Positions 1-7,888 of a DNA stretch of 64,000 nt are shown here, piece after piece. Numbering within the stretch: the first letter of the stretch is position 1; every line of letters starts with the position of its first letter. Where the stretch lies: positions 1-64,000 of the forward strand of contig NZ_PEDL01000008.1 in assembly GCF_002735925.1 (NCBI RefSeq), given 5' to 3'. The stretch comes from Sporanaerobium hydrogeniformans. GTDB lineage: Bacteria > Bacillota > Clostridia > Lachnospirales > Cellulosilyticaceae. Both the position numbers and the translations under genes were made by a program. The notes beneath the pieces are model-generated. The model did no database searches. It had not been told where the DNA came from and saw only the letters and a program-made list of their open reading frames with translations.

Positions 1-275
1 GTGGATTGAATTCTTCATCTGTGTATGTAAATTCAATCTCTCTCGGTCGCACCTCACGTAGGTGCGTGGATTGAAATACCCCAACAAGATGGAATAATAA
101 GGCAAAAAACGGGTCGCACCTCACGTAGGTGCGTGGATTGAAATTATATAATCACTTTCAACTGTATACTTGTGACAAGTCGCACCTCACGTAGGTGCGT
201 AGATTGAAATTATTTTGCCCAATTCGCCTTTTCGGATTGAAGAGTCGCACCTCACGTAGGTACGTGGATTGAAAC
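1..275 (+). CRISPR. Leader-distal end of a type I-C-like CRISPR array
   Basis: Four full 32-nt repeats lie at 46-77, 113-144, 179-210 and 244-275, and the tail of a fifth at 1-12. The repeat begins GTCGCACC and ends GGATTGAAAT, and contains the inverted arms GCACCT and AGGTGC, as in the type I-C repeat family. Spacers are 13-45, 78-112, 145-178 and 211-243 (33-35 nt). Copies 1 and 2 in full match the consensus, copy 3 has one change (G to A) and the last copy has two, one of which breaks the hairpin arm. Decay toward the right marks this as the old, leader-distal end, so the leader and cas genes should lie left of the window. I recognise no spacer target. Confidence 0.96.
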
Positions 276-389
276 CACATCCACAATAATGACAATATAA
301 ATATTATATTGCATTTATATAACTATATGTAAATATAGAAAATACAAGACAAACAGTAGCAAGGAATTATTAGAAGCAATGAGGATTGA

Positions 390-538
390 GAATCTATTGA
401 CCTATATGATTATAAGCCATCTAAATCAGGGAAAATCCTGCAAACTATCTAGTTGAGTTTAAGGGTTATCTACATACGAATGGTTGTATTGAATACGAAG
501 AAGACATACCTATCCAAACGCAAATGAAAGACGAATAA
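390..538 (+). pseudogene. IS66-family transposase (TnpC) remnant, frameshifted
   Basis: Reading 399 onward gives DLYDYKPSKSGKIL, and a +2 frame from 443 gives NYLVEFKGYLHTNG, ending in a stop at 536-538. Together these match the IS66 TnpC stretch normally read as YDYQPSR-G-----FL--FKGYLHADGY. Only this fragment is left: the frame breaks at about 441-443, an upstream stop lies at 387-389, and the usual DGY aspartate position reads NGC. No terminal repeats or other transposase pieces are visible, so this is a dead scrap next to the CRISPR array. The rest of the 276-628 interval shows only the terminator at its right end. Confidence 0.75.
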
Positions 539-544
539 TTTAAA

Positions 545-600
545 TAAAAACACTAATAAAAGTGGTAATGATTACATGAATCTGTACTCATTACCACTTT
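545..600 (-). terminator. Rho-independent terminator of trhP
   Basis: A perfect 13-bp stem is formed by 559-571 and 588-600 (AAAGTGGTAATGA and its complement) around a 16-nt loop. Read on the minus strand it is followed by a T-rich tract (complement of 545-550). It lies 29 bp past the trhP stop. Confidence 0.85.
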
Positions 601-628
601 ATAAGATAATTTGAAAAAACTATAGGAT

Positions 629-1885
629 TTATTTATTTCCCCATTTTCTAAGTATAGAAGGTACAGGTACCTGTTCGGGTACTTTAAAGGTAACTAATTG
701 CTTAGGGTGAGGCGCTGATTCGATACTTTCACCTGCTTCATTCCACATCTCATCAATAACAAAGGAAAGTACATCACCTTGTGGACGTAAAATCTCTACT
801 GTTTCTCCTACAGAAAACTTACGACGTTGTTCAACGGTTACTGTTTGAGTAGCCTTATCATAACCAACAATCATACCGGAGAAATCATAATTGCGTACGT
901 AGGAATTATGTGTATAAGTTTGATCCTGGGAAGTGGGTTTGTGTTCGTAAAAACCGGAAGTAAATTCACGATGACTAGCCTTACCTACTTCTTCATAGAA
1001 TTTTGCTTTCTGAGCTTCATAAAGAGCAGGATCTTTAAGGTAGGTATCAATGGCATCACGATAAGCTTTTGTAACTGTAGCCACATAAAGAGGCGTTTTC
1101 ATGCGTCCTTCTATTTTAAAACTATAGACACCTGCCTGTATAAGTTCAGAAATGAATTCAATCATGCAAAGATCACGTGAATTATAAATATAAGTACCTC
1201 TTTCAGTTTCTTCAATAGGCATGTACTCACCTGGACGAGTTTCTTCTACTACATGATATTTCCAACGGCAAGGTTGTGCACATTCTCCACGATTAGCATC
1301 TCGGCTTGCCATATAATTACTCAATAAACAACGGCCCGAATAAGACATACACATAGCACCATGTACAAAAGATTCAATTACTACACCTTTCGGTAATTTG
1401 TCATGAATCTTTTTTATTTCTTCAAAGGAAAGTTCCCGTGCAGTTACAATACGCTCAGCTCCTAAATTAGCCCAAAAAAGCGCACTTTGAGCATTTGTAT
1501 TATTGGCTTGGGTAGAAATGTGGATCTCCATATTAGGTACTGCTTCACGAGCAACACTAAAAACACCAGGATCTGCAATAATAAGTGCATCGGCACCCAT
1601 AGCTTCTAAAGAACGAAAATAATCGGCCATACCGTTAAAATCATCATCATGGGCAAATATATTAGCTGTCACATAGACAAGTACACCATTTTCATGGGCA
1701 AAGCGGATACCCTCTGCCATTTCCTCAGGTGTAAAATTTTTAGCTTTTGCACGTAAGCTGTAGTGATCTCCACCGATATAAACAGCATCTGCTCCATAAA
1801 GGACTGCTATTTTAAGCGTTTCTAAACTACCTGCAGGGCAAAGAAGCTCCACTTTATTTTGATGTTTAAATTGATGTTTGGTCAT
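629..1885 (-). CDS. trhP: U32-family tRNA 5-hydroxyuridine synthase (TrhP-like)
   Basis: Protein of 418 aa, the size of Bacillus YrrO/TrhP2. The N-terminal half is a TIM-barrel-like peptidase U32 domain beginning ELLCPAGSLE. Four cysteines, C179, C186, C202 and C206, in GAMCMSYSGRC and NRGECAQPCRW, match the iron-sulfur ligands of the family. In Bacillus and E. coli these proteins hydroxylate U34 of tRNA using a prephenate-dependent route. The neighbour trmR, which overlaps by 20 bp, methylates that same hydroxyuridine, which strongly supports this role over the older label of collagenase-like protease. AGGAGG lies 8 nt before the ATG. Only one trhP copy is present here, whereas Bacillus has yrrN and yrrO. 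Confidence 0.9.
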   Translation of the reverse strand: MTKHQFKHQNKVELLCPAGSLETLKIAVLYGADAVYIGGDHYSLRAKAKNFTPEEMAEGIRFAHENGVLVYVTANIFAHDDDFNGMADYFRSLEAMGADALIIADPGVFSVAREAVPNMEIHISTQANNTNAQSALFWANLGAERIVTARELSFEEIKKIHDKLPKGVVIESFVHGAMCMSYSGRCLLSNYMASRDANRGECAQPCRWKYHVVEETRPGEYMPIEETERGTYIYNSRDLCMIEFISELIQAGVYSFKIEGRMKTPLYVATVTKAYRDAIDTYLKDPALYEAQKAKFYEEVGKASHREFTSGFYEHKPTSQDQTYTHNSYVRNYDFSGMIVGYDKATQTVTVEQRRKFSVGETVEILRPQGDVLSFVIDEMWNEAGESIESAPHPKQLVTFKVPEQVPVPSILRKWGNK

Positions 1886-2555
1886 GTTGAGTTCCTCCTA
1901 TTTTATAGCTTAAAGCCACTCCATCTCCTATAGGTAAAACACTTGAGTGGAGTTCTGGTGAGTGGGTAATGCTCCAAAGATATTCTCGGAGCCTTGCATG
2001 TGTTGTACGTTGACGTCTTTCGATAAGGTAACGCGAACGAGCAACGGTACCTTTGTGCAGCACATTATCAGTAATGAGTAAGCCATTGGGTTTTAGTAGA
2101 CGAATGCACTCTGGTAAAAAATTGATATATTGACCTTTAGCACAATCCATAAAAATGATATCATAAGTTTCTGTTTGTAATGTAGGTAAAATATTGACTG
2201 CATCACCTTTTAAAAGCTTAATCGTTTCATTAAGTTGAGCTTTTTCAATGTTTTTTACAGCTAAATCATACATATAATCAAAACGTTCGATAGTTGTAAT
2301 ATGTCCATTTTCTTTTAAAAACTCACTCATTAATATAGAAGAGTAGCCTACAGCTGTTCCCAGTTCCAGTATCTCAGCAGGCTGTAGCAGAGAGAGGAGC
2401 ACCTTAAAAAAATCAGCTACCTCAGGTTTGATGATAGGCCACTGTTCCTCACCTTGGGCAATCAGTCGTTCAATTTCTTGTAAAACAGGCGAAGTGGGAG
2501 GAGTGTGCAAAGCACGTATATATTCAACAATATAGCTATAACTAATTTCACTCAT
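1866..2555 (-). CDS. trmR: tRNA 5-hydroxyuridine O-methyltransferase (TrmR-like)
   Basis: SAM-dependent O-methyltransferase of the caffeoyl-CoA/catechol methyltransferase family. The SAM loop is ILELGTAVGYSS, followed by the acidic end of the next strand (TTIERF) and the metal-site region IIFMDCAKGQY and LLITDNVLHKG. In Bacillus the homologue YrrM/TrmR converts ho5U34 of tRNA to mo5U34. The start is taken at the ATG at 2555, where AAAGGA sits 9 nt upstream; an in-frame ATG 24 bp earlier lacks this spacing. The 3' end overlaps the trhP start by 20 bp, so the two are translationally coupled. A TTGAAT/TATATT promoter precedes it. Confidence 0.9.
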   Translation of the reverse strand: MSEISYSYIVEYIRALHTPPTSPVLQEIERLIAQGEEQWPIIKPEVADFFKVLLSLLQPAEILELGTAVGYSSILMSEFLKENGHITTIERFDYMYDLAVKNIEKAQLNETIKLLKGDAVNILPTLQTETYDIIFMDCAKGQYINFLPECIRLLKPNGLLITDNVLHKGTVARSRYLIERRQRTTHARLREYLWSITHSPELHSSVLPIGDGVALSYKIGGTQHDQTSI

Positions 2556-2597
2556 AAAAGTATCCTTTCTAGATGACAAATTCCTATGTCACTATAC

Positions 2598-2626
2598 AAT
2601 ATAAAGGAATTTAAAGGGTTATTCAA
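2598..2626 (-). promoter_or_regulatory. Sigma-A-type promoter of trmR-trhP
   Basis: On the minus strand TTGAAT (complement of 2621-2626) and TATATT (complement of 2598-2603) are spaced by 17 nt, 43 bp before the trmR start. It sits just beyond the mltG terminator hairpin, so trmR-trhP can be transcribed on its own. Confidence 0.6.
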
Positions 2627-2636
2627 GCCTAAAACG

Positions 2637-2663
2637 AATAAATCGCCCTTTGGGCGATTTATT
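2637..2663 (-). terminator. Hairpin at the end of mltG
   Basis: A perfect 12-bp stem, AATAAATCGCCC (2637-2648) with its complement (2652-2663), around a 3-nt loop. It covers the mltG stop codon. On the minus strand it is followed by a T-containing tract, so it probably terminates or attenuates transcription between mltG and trmR. Confidence 0.7.
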
Positions 2664-3765
2664 GTCTAAAATTCATATCTAAGGTTTGTTTATACTTTAA
2701 TGTATTTCTTTCATGGTCTGCAGCTGTTTCAGCAAAAGAATGAGAGCCTATTTCATCACCTGTTACCACAAAATAATAATAGTTATGTTCCTCAGGCATA
2801 ACAGCGGCACTAATGGCTGCTTCACCAGGACAACAGATAGGACCTGGTGGCAAACCTTTATGTTGATATGTATTATAATCTGAATCGACTTCTAAATCAG
2901 AATAACTTAAGGATTCTTTGCGTTTTTCAAGGACATATTGAATAGTAGAGCACATCTGAAGAGGCATATCCGCATTTAAACGATTATAAACAACACCTGA
3001 GATAAGGGGGCGCTCTTCACTTACCTTTGCCTCACTTTCGATAATAGATGCAACCGTTAAAATCTCATGCATACTATAGCCTGAAGTTTTAATGGCGCTG
3101 GAGTAGTTGGAAAGGACTTCATCATATTTACGAAGCATTTGATAAATAACTTCTTCAGGTGTTGCATTTTTACGAAAAGTATAGGTAGCAGGGAAAAGAT
3201 AACCTTCTAGTGAGTATTTTAAATTAGTAGGTAGATCCTTTAAAAAGCTGTACTCATAGGAACGATTGCGAAGGTTGGTAGCAGCTAAGAAATCTTCTCT
3301 TGTAAAAAGTCCTGCTTTTTCAAGACGATCTGCAATATTAACAAGAGTAAAACCCTCTGGAATAGTAATGGTTACAGTATCTTCTTCTGATTTTAAATCT
3401 GAAGACATTAATTTAAGGATTTGTGCATTACTCATATTGCTTGTAATCGTATATTGGCCTGGACGTAATTGAGAGGCCAACTTATTCAGTTTTGTTTCAA
3501 ATAGAAAGTAATGAATATTAGAGATAAGATTTTCTTTATAGAGGGATTTGGCTAAATCCTCCAGAGACATATCAGGTGTTAAGGTGATACTTACCTCGCG
3601 TATAACTGTATTTTTTTCCCGTTCATTTTCATTGGCAATAAGAGTTGAGGTATAATTAAAGCAATAATTAAAAACACGTATGCTTCCTATCACACCCGCT
3701 GTAAGCAAAAACAAGCTAAGCAGTGTACAGATGAGAAGTCGTAAGACAGACTTTTTTCTAGGCAT
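2659..3765 (-). CDS. mltG: Endolytic murein transglycosylase MltG
   Basis: Protein of 368 aa with one N-terminal membrane segment (about residues 9-29) after a basic MPRKK start, a LysM-like subdomain (about 55-130) and a C-terminal YceG catalytic domain. The catalytic glutamate is E243 in TVASIIESEA, followed by VVYNRL. In other bacteria MltG cuts nascent peptidoglycan strands at the outer membrane face and sets glycan length. AAGGAG precedes the ATG. The order mltG-trmR-trhP resembles the Bacillus yrrL-yrrM-yrrN-yrrO order. A hairpin ends the gene, and trmR has its own promoter, so coupling is loose. Confidence 0.92.
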   Translation of the reverse strand: MPRKKSVLRLLICTLLSLFLLTAGVIGSIRVFNYCFNYTSTLIANENEREKNTVIREVSITLTPDMSLEDLAKSLYKENLISNIHYFLFETKLNKLASQLRPGQYTITSNMSNAQILKLMSSDLKSEEDTVTITIPEGFTLVNIADRLEKAGLFTREDFLAATNLRNRSYEYSFLKDLPTNLKYSLEGYLFPATYTFRKNATPEEVIYQMLRKYDEVLSNYSSAIKTSGYSMHEILTVASIIESEAKVSEERPLISGVVYNRLNADMPLQMCSTIQYVLEKRKESLSYSDLEVDSDYNTYQHKGLPPGPICCPGEAAISAAVMPEEHNYYYFVVTGDEIGSHSFAETAADHERNTLKYKQTLDMNFRQ

Positions 3766-3795
3766 AGTGAACTCCTTAAGATAGTATTTTATAAA

Positions 3796-3824
3796 ATTAT
3801 AACTATTTTTTTACTATAATTCAA
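3796..3824 (-). promoter_or_regulatory. Sigma-A-type promoter of mltG
   Basis: Minus strand TTGAAT (complement of 3819-3824), 17-nt spacer, TATAAT (complement of 3796-3801), 30 bp before the mltG start codon. It is divergent from the promoter at 3891-3919. Confidence 0.75.
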
Positions 3825-3890
3825 CTCATGCTGACTTAAAAATAAAAAGAGAGTAAAAAAATAATATTTTTTAACTTTTCAAACAATAAA

Positions 3891-3919
3891 TTGCAGTTTC
3901 AAAACTAATTAGATATAAT
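3891..3919 (+). promoter_or_regulatory. Sigma-A-type promoter of the resolvase-like gene
   Basis: TTGCAG at 3891-3896, a 17-nt spacer and a perfect TATAAT at 3914-3919, 44 bp before the gene at 3964. Confidence 0.7.
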
Positions 3920-3963
3920 ATAAGAAAAGGTATGAGAATGCCTACTAAAGGAGAGATGAGTAA

Positions 3964-4785
3964 ATGCTTTACAGCTATAATTCTAAACTAAATACCGTTT
4001 ATAGTTATGAGAAAATAAAAGCTGAAGAAAAGCACAATCTGACTTTTGATCAAGCTGTTCAGCATTATTGTCAAACCCATAGACTTCCATATTGTGAAAA
4101 ATATGCAATTAAAGAAATACTCACTGAACAAGGAGCTTCTGAAGGTAATGCTTGTTTAATTGAACTTTTGTTGCATCTCAAAACAGGAGACATATTAATT
4201 ATTTCAAGCTTACGAAGCATTACAAGCGTTCAAGAAGAAGTGGAACAATTTTACACCTTATTAGATAAATGTGGTATTTTACTAGTAGTGTTAAATGGAG
4301 CTGATGTGTTTTCTACCTATCCCTCTGCAATGTCTTTAGAAGAACAACGGATGCGGGCAAAATACCGGCAATTAGCTCTGCAAGGTTATTATATTGGTCT
4401 AGGTGAAGCCCTTAAAGACATAGAGCTTCTTGAGCAAGAAAAAAAGTTCACTTATAAATCCCCAGGTGCACCTCGCATCCAAGTAGATGAAACTCTATTT
4501 AAAGAAGTGTATGAGCTTTGGGATGCCAACTCTCATTTTTCTTATGCTCAAGCATGTAGGATGTTGGAGGAGAAGGGGCATCCTTATCGTTTAAATCCTA
4601 AAACAGGAGAAAAATGTTATACTAAAGTTAACCCATCTACCTTTGTAGAGGAGCCGCTTAAAATTTCCAAGCAAACCTTTCAAAATATGGTTAATCGTTA
4701 CCGCGAAGAAAAGGGGATTCAAGGAAAAAGAGTGGATATCACAGGAAAGTATACTCAGTTAGCAAAAACTTCCCATAAAGAGTAA
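3964..4785 (+). CDS. Serine-recombinase-like protein lacking a recognisable catalytic serine
   Basis: Protein of 273 aa. Residues about 60-110 (LKTGDILIISSLRSIT, then VEQFYTLLDKCGILLVVLNG) align with the resolvase N-domain segment usually read GDTLVVWKLDRLGRS...LLE--GI. Residues about 165-200 (PGAPRIQVDETLFKEVYELW) resemble the GRPPKLT hinge and helix that follow the catalytic domain. The usual start, Y-RVST with the nucleophilic serine, is absent: the N-terminus reads MLYSYNSKLNTVYSYEKIKA. It is therefore likely a non-catalytic relative that still binds DNA, or a badly decayed recombinase kept intact as an ORF. AAAGGAG precedes the ATG. It is monocistronic, between divergent mltG and convergent dpaB. 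Exact function unknown. Confidence 0.7.
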   Translation: MLYSYNSKLNTVYSYEKIKAEEKHNLTFDQAVQHYCQTHRLPYCEKYAIKEILTEQGASEGNACLIELLLHLKTGDILIISSLRSITSVQEEVEQFYTLLDKCGILLVVLNGADVFSTYPSAMSLEEQRMRAKYRQLALQGYYIGLGEALKDIELLEQEKKFTYKSPGAPRIQVDETLFKEVYELWDANSHFSYAQACRMLEEKGHPYRLNPKTGEKCYTKVNPSTFVEEPLKISKQTFQNMVNRYREEKGIQGKRVDITGKYTQLAKTSHKE

Positions 4786-4807
4786 CTAGTTTTATTTCTC
4801 AAAAAAA

Positions 4808-4869
4808 GAGCCTTTTAAGGTGTTCTCCTTTTTAATAAAGCAGGGAACAGCCTTGAAAGACTCCTTTTT
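4808..4869. terminator. Imperfect bidirectional terminator
   Basis: Arms at 4808-4828 and 4842-4864 pair with a bulged C (AAGG-TGTTC against GAACAGCCTT) and are flanked by A7 on the left and T5 on the right. It lies between two convergent genes, so it can serve both. Confidence 0.6.
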
Positions 4870-4870
4870 A

Positions 4871-5464
4871 TTACACAGAATATGTGATGAGTACAGGTTG
4901 TAATTGCTGATGCTCAAGTGCTAAAGAAAGGGTTTCAGGTACTTTATTTAAATCAGCAACAAGAGAACAAGGTTTGTGCACAAAATCATCTTGCCCAAGA
5001 GGGACAAAATAAATATTTTGTGCAGCCATTAAGGTACCTATATTTTTTAGATTAATACCTAAACCATCGTTAGTTGCTAAAGCAATGATGATAGGTTTAC
5101 CATTGCGTAAAAGGGACTTTGCTGCTAATAAAACAGGTGTATCTGTAATAGCTAAGCTGAGTTTTGCTAAAGTATTACCTGTACAAGGAGCAATAAGAAG
5201 CGCATCAATTAAATTTTTAGGTCCTAATGGCTCCACATCTTTTAAAGTGTGTAACATGGTATGCCCTGTAAGAGCTTCAATTTCTGCTATAAAGTCTGTA
5301 GCCTTTCCAAAACGAGTAGATGTTTCATAGGCATTAAAAGACATAATGGGAGTTATATCTATACCATAACCTACTAAGGTCTTAATGAGGTCAACAGCCT
5401 TTGAAAACGTACAAAAGGAGCCACACAAAGCCACTCCTAAGCGAAGTTTTTTAAAATCTTTCAT
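4871..5464 (-). CDS. dpaB: Dipicolinate synthase subunit B
   Basis: Protein of 197 aa of the flavoprotein-like SpoVFB family. Visible signatures are RLGVALCGSFCTF at the start, LLIAPCTGNTLAKL in the middle and PVLLAAKSLLRNGKPI. With DpaA it makes dipicolinic acid from dihydrodipicolinate in the mother cell; the product is loaded into the spore core with calcium. The start is 3 bp after the dpaA stop, so the two form an operon. The length is normal for the family. This is strong evidence that the host forms endospores. Confidence 0.95.
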   Translation of the reverse strand: MKDFKKLRLGVALCGSFCTFSKAVDLIKTLVGYGIDITPIMSFNAYETSTRFGKATDFIAEIEALTGHTMLHTLKDVEPLGPKNLIDALLIAPCTGNTLAKLSLAITDTPVLLAAKSLLRNGKPIIIALATNDGLGINLKNIGTLMAAQNIYFVPLGQDDFVHKPCSLVADLNKVPETLSLALEHQQLQPVLITYSV

Positions 5465-5467
5465 AAG

Positions 5468-6337
5468 TTAAGCCTCCTGGTCATGTAAAATCAATAAGAG
5501 GCATTGATAAAGAATAGTAGCAGCACTTTTAGGTGCAACGATACCTGGTAGACTTGGAGCGGGTATATAATTAACCCCCTTTTTTTCACAATAATCCTTA
5601 TCGATTCCACCGGGTACAGATGCAAGTTCAATATAAACAACATGAGGAGCAAAGCAGTTAATAGCTTGCTCTCCTAAAATTTTAACAGGAACCGTATTAA
5701 AAATAAAATCATATTCCCCAAGATGATGGTTTAATTCAGGTAACGGAATGGGTTTATAGCCATAGGCTGTTATATAAGCTAAATCTATAGAAGAACGCGC
5801 TTCTACTGCGACCTTGGCACCTACACCTTGTAATTTGTGTGCTAATATTTTACCACAACGCCCAAATCCTAATACAAGACATTTACTGCCGTGCAATATG
5901 ATTTCACTATTTTGCATAGCATATTGAATGGCTCCTTCAGCGGTAGGAATGGCATTAAGGATGGCTGTTTCATCCATATCCATAATATCTTTCCATTGAA
6001 TATGATGTTCATCAAAGGCTTTTCTCATAGTAGGACTTAAGACACTACCTAGGACATAGCTATGAGCCGCTGCTAAGAAAAATTGTTCAATGGCAATATA
6101 ATGATTACTCATGGGTGCAAAAACACATTTGTTATCTTTAGAAAAGGGAATGGGTCCAATAATATGGGAACAGTTACTAATATCCATTAAAGCAGAGCAC
6201 ACCTTCACTTGTTTCGGAATGTCTGGATGATTAATACCATAAATACATACATCAATACCTTTTTCCACTAAAAGCTGAGTGAGCCTTACAAAACGTAAGT
6301 CGCCACCGACAATGGCTACAGAAATAGGGTTCATCAT
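5468..6337 (-). CDS. dpaA: Dipicolinate synthase subunit A
   Basis: Protein of 289 aa matching SpoVFA. The N-terminus VAIVGGDLRFVRL is followed by a C-terminal NAD-binding Rossmann loop, LVLGFGRCGKILA, and by VYIELASVPGGID. It supplies the dehydrogenase half of dipicolinate synthase. The start is the first of two adjacent ATGs, with GGAGG 7 nt upstream. A sigma-K-like promoter lies 36-63 bp upstream, which agrees with mother-cell late expression known in Bacillus. Unlike Bacillus, dpaAB here is on the opposite strand to the aspartokinase-tepA-spoIIIE block, though still within 1.6 kb of it. Confidence 0.95.
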   Translation of the reverse strand: MMNPISVAIVGGDLRFVRLTQLLVEKGIDVCIYGINHPDIPKQVKVCSALMDISNCSHIIGPIPFSKDNKCVFAPMSNHYIAIEQFFLAAAHSYVLGSVLSPTMRKAFDEHHIQWKDIMDMDETAILNAIPTAEGAIQYAMQNSEIILHGSKCLVLGFGRCGKILAHKLQGVGAKVAVEARSSIDLAYITAYGYKPIPLPELNHHLGEYDFIFNTVPVKILGEQAINCFAPHVVYIELASVPGGIDKDYCEKKGVNYIPAPSLPGIVAPKSAATILYQCLLLILHDQEA

Positions 6338-6372
6338 TCATACCTCCAGCCTACTTTCAATGTCTGTAGTAA

Positions 6373-6400
6373 TAGAGTATGAGAAAAGAAAAAAGTTTGT
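6373..6400 (-). promoter_or_regulatory. Sigma-K-like promoter of dpaAB
   Basis: On the minus strand CATACTCTA (complement of 6373-6381) matches the sigma-K -10 pattern CATAnnnTA exactly, and an AC dinucleotide (complement of 6399-6400) sits 17 nt upstream in ACAAAC. No sigma-A consensus is seen in this 106-bp gap. Confidence 0.7.
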
Positions 6401-6443
6401 GCTTGTATGGAAAGAGAAAGTGTAAACAAGAAAAGCTCTGCTT

Positions 6444-7424
6444 TTATTTATTGATAATGTGTGAAATATTTTTAAGTACAATGGAAAGCGTACCATCAGC
6501 TTCGTTAATAATTTCAATAAAGTCTTGATTTTTAAAAAGGGGTGTTGGAAATTTGAGTTCAATTCCTGTATCCGTTTTTAAACGAGAAGACGCATAGTGA
6601 TTACTTATTTTGGTATCTGCTATTTCCAGCGTCTTTTCTTTTAGTCCTAATTCATCCATTTTTTGAAGGCACATTTCTTTAACTTCTTCGTCCTTTTCAA
6701 AGGTACGCTCAAAAACCTCTTGGATAGGAAGTGTATTAGTAGTGGCAATACTCTCTACAATATTGTTACGCAGTTCTGCCATCGCATCAAGTGTATTGTC
6801 ATAGTGTGTTTCAATCACTTCTGTGGCTACAGCTTCAACCACTTTTAGCGTCTCCTTAAGAGAAAGATCTGCTTCACATTCATAAAGAAGAGGAAGATAT
6901 TGTGCTTTGGAATGATCCCATAAGGTAATATCACCAGATGCTAGTTCGATTAAAAAAGCTTCATCCACTTGTTTACCTGCAGCTGGAAAAAGCCCCTTAT
7001 GTTTAATGATATGCGTTTGGATGCGACCTTCCTTTTGCTCTACATAATGAGTAAAACCTTCCTTGTAATTAAGTTTTAAAGTAGCTAAGTAACCCTTATT
7101 ATTCATCTGGAAATAGGTAATGAGCAAATCTCCACTTAAAATGTTGCCATAACTTTGCATAAAATCATAGTATTTCTGAGCTAACCTTTCAGATAAATCT
7201 TGAAAGTTTTCTAAAAGAGTTTCTTCTTTAAAAAGAGGACTCCAAACAGAACCTATTTCAAAGCATGCCTTAGATGAAGAAGGACTACCGAAAATCTTCA
7301 TTAAATGTTTGGTAATAAAGGCTTCTGTTTCATCTGTTAAAACCAAAGGTTCTGTAGAAAAAACGGGCATATTCATAGTTAAATCTAATACATGTATAAT
7401 CGTTTGATTAAATACAATACTCAT
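6444..7424 (-). CDS. Nucleoid-associated protein (NdpA/YejK family)
   Basis: About 326 aa, the size of the 37-kDa nucleoid-associated protein family. The N-terminus after the chosen start (MSIVFNQTIIHVLDL) carries the usual pattern of this family, in which a residue near I-H-V-D is followed by a predicted mixed alpha/beta domain. No enzyme motifs are seen. The start is placed at 7424, where AGAGG lies 9 nt upstream; in-frame ATGs further up (to 7454) have no site. Its role in E. coli is as an abundant DNA-associated protein with no fixed function; in clostridia it is widespread and uncharacterised. Confidence 0.75.
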   Translation of the reverse strand: MSIVFNQTIIHVLDLTMNMPVFSTEPLVLTDETEAFITKHLMKIFGSPSSSKACFEIGSVWSPLFKEETLLENFQDLSERLAQKYYDFMQSYGNILSGDLLITYFQMNNKGYLATLKLNYKEGFTHYVEQKEGRIQTHIIKHKGLFPAAGKQVDEAFLIELASGDITLWDHSKAQYLPLLYECEADLSLKETLKVVEAVATEVIETHYDNTLDAMAELRNNIVESIATTNTLPIQEVFERTFEKDEEVKEMCLQKMDELGLKEKTLEIADTKISNHYASSRLKTDTGIELKFPTPLFKNQDFIEIINEADGTLSIVLKNISHIINK

Positions 7425-7519
7425 TTTCATCATCCTCTTCATTTCATTATTCATGACCCATTCTACTAAAAAGATACGTTATTGTACAGCAGGAAAAACT
7501 ATAGGTTTCCTCAAGAATA

Positions 7520-7528
7520 TGGTATAAT
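7520..7528 (+). promoter_or_regulatory. Extended -10 promoter of the TSCPD gene
   Basis: TGGTATAAT at 7520-7528 is a perfect extended -10 (TGnTATAAT). No good -35 is present. It is 46 bp upstream of the 7575 gene. Confidence 0.6.
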
Positions 7529-7574
7529 ACGGTTTGAAAGTGACAACATAAGTTAAGAAATAAGGAGAAAAAAG

Positions 7575-7820
7575 ATGGAAAGTTATAAAACAAAAGGTGT
7601 TTGTTCTTCAGAAATTCAATTTGAAATAACGGATAATATCATTCAAAAGGTAGTTTTTATCAATGGCTGTCCAGGTAATGCATTAGGAGTTGCACGCTTA
7701 GTAAAAGGTCTTACTCTGCAAGAAGCGATTAGCCGCTTAAAAGGGATTGATTGTCGTGGTCGCGGCACTTCTTGTCCAGATCAACTAGCCAAAGCCTTTG
7801 AAGCCTATCTTATAAAATAG
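7575..7820 (+). CDS. TSCPD-domain protein (TIGR03905 type)
   Basis: Small 81-aa protein with three cysteine positions typical of the family: GVCSSEI, INGCPGN and the C-terminal CRGRGTSCPDQLAKA that names the TSCPD domain. The same domain is found at the C-terminus of vitamin B12-dependent ribonucleotide reductases (NrdJ), where it is thought to bind metal or nucleic acid. Free-standing copies such as this one are common in clostridia and have no proven role. AAGGAG precedes the ATG, and an extended -10 promoter is visible. Confidence 0.85.
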   Translation: MESYKTKGVCSSEIQFEITDNIIQKVVFINGCPGNALGVARLVKGLTLQEAISRLKGIDCRGRGTSCPDQLAKAFEAYLIK

Positions 7821-7888
7821 TCCTGGTCTACTTCACCTTGGTTGTTAATATATATACTTAGAACCTTCATTGAGAAAGGATAAAAATA

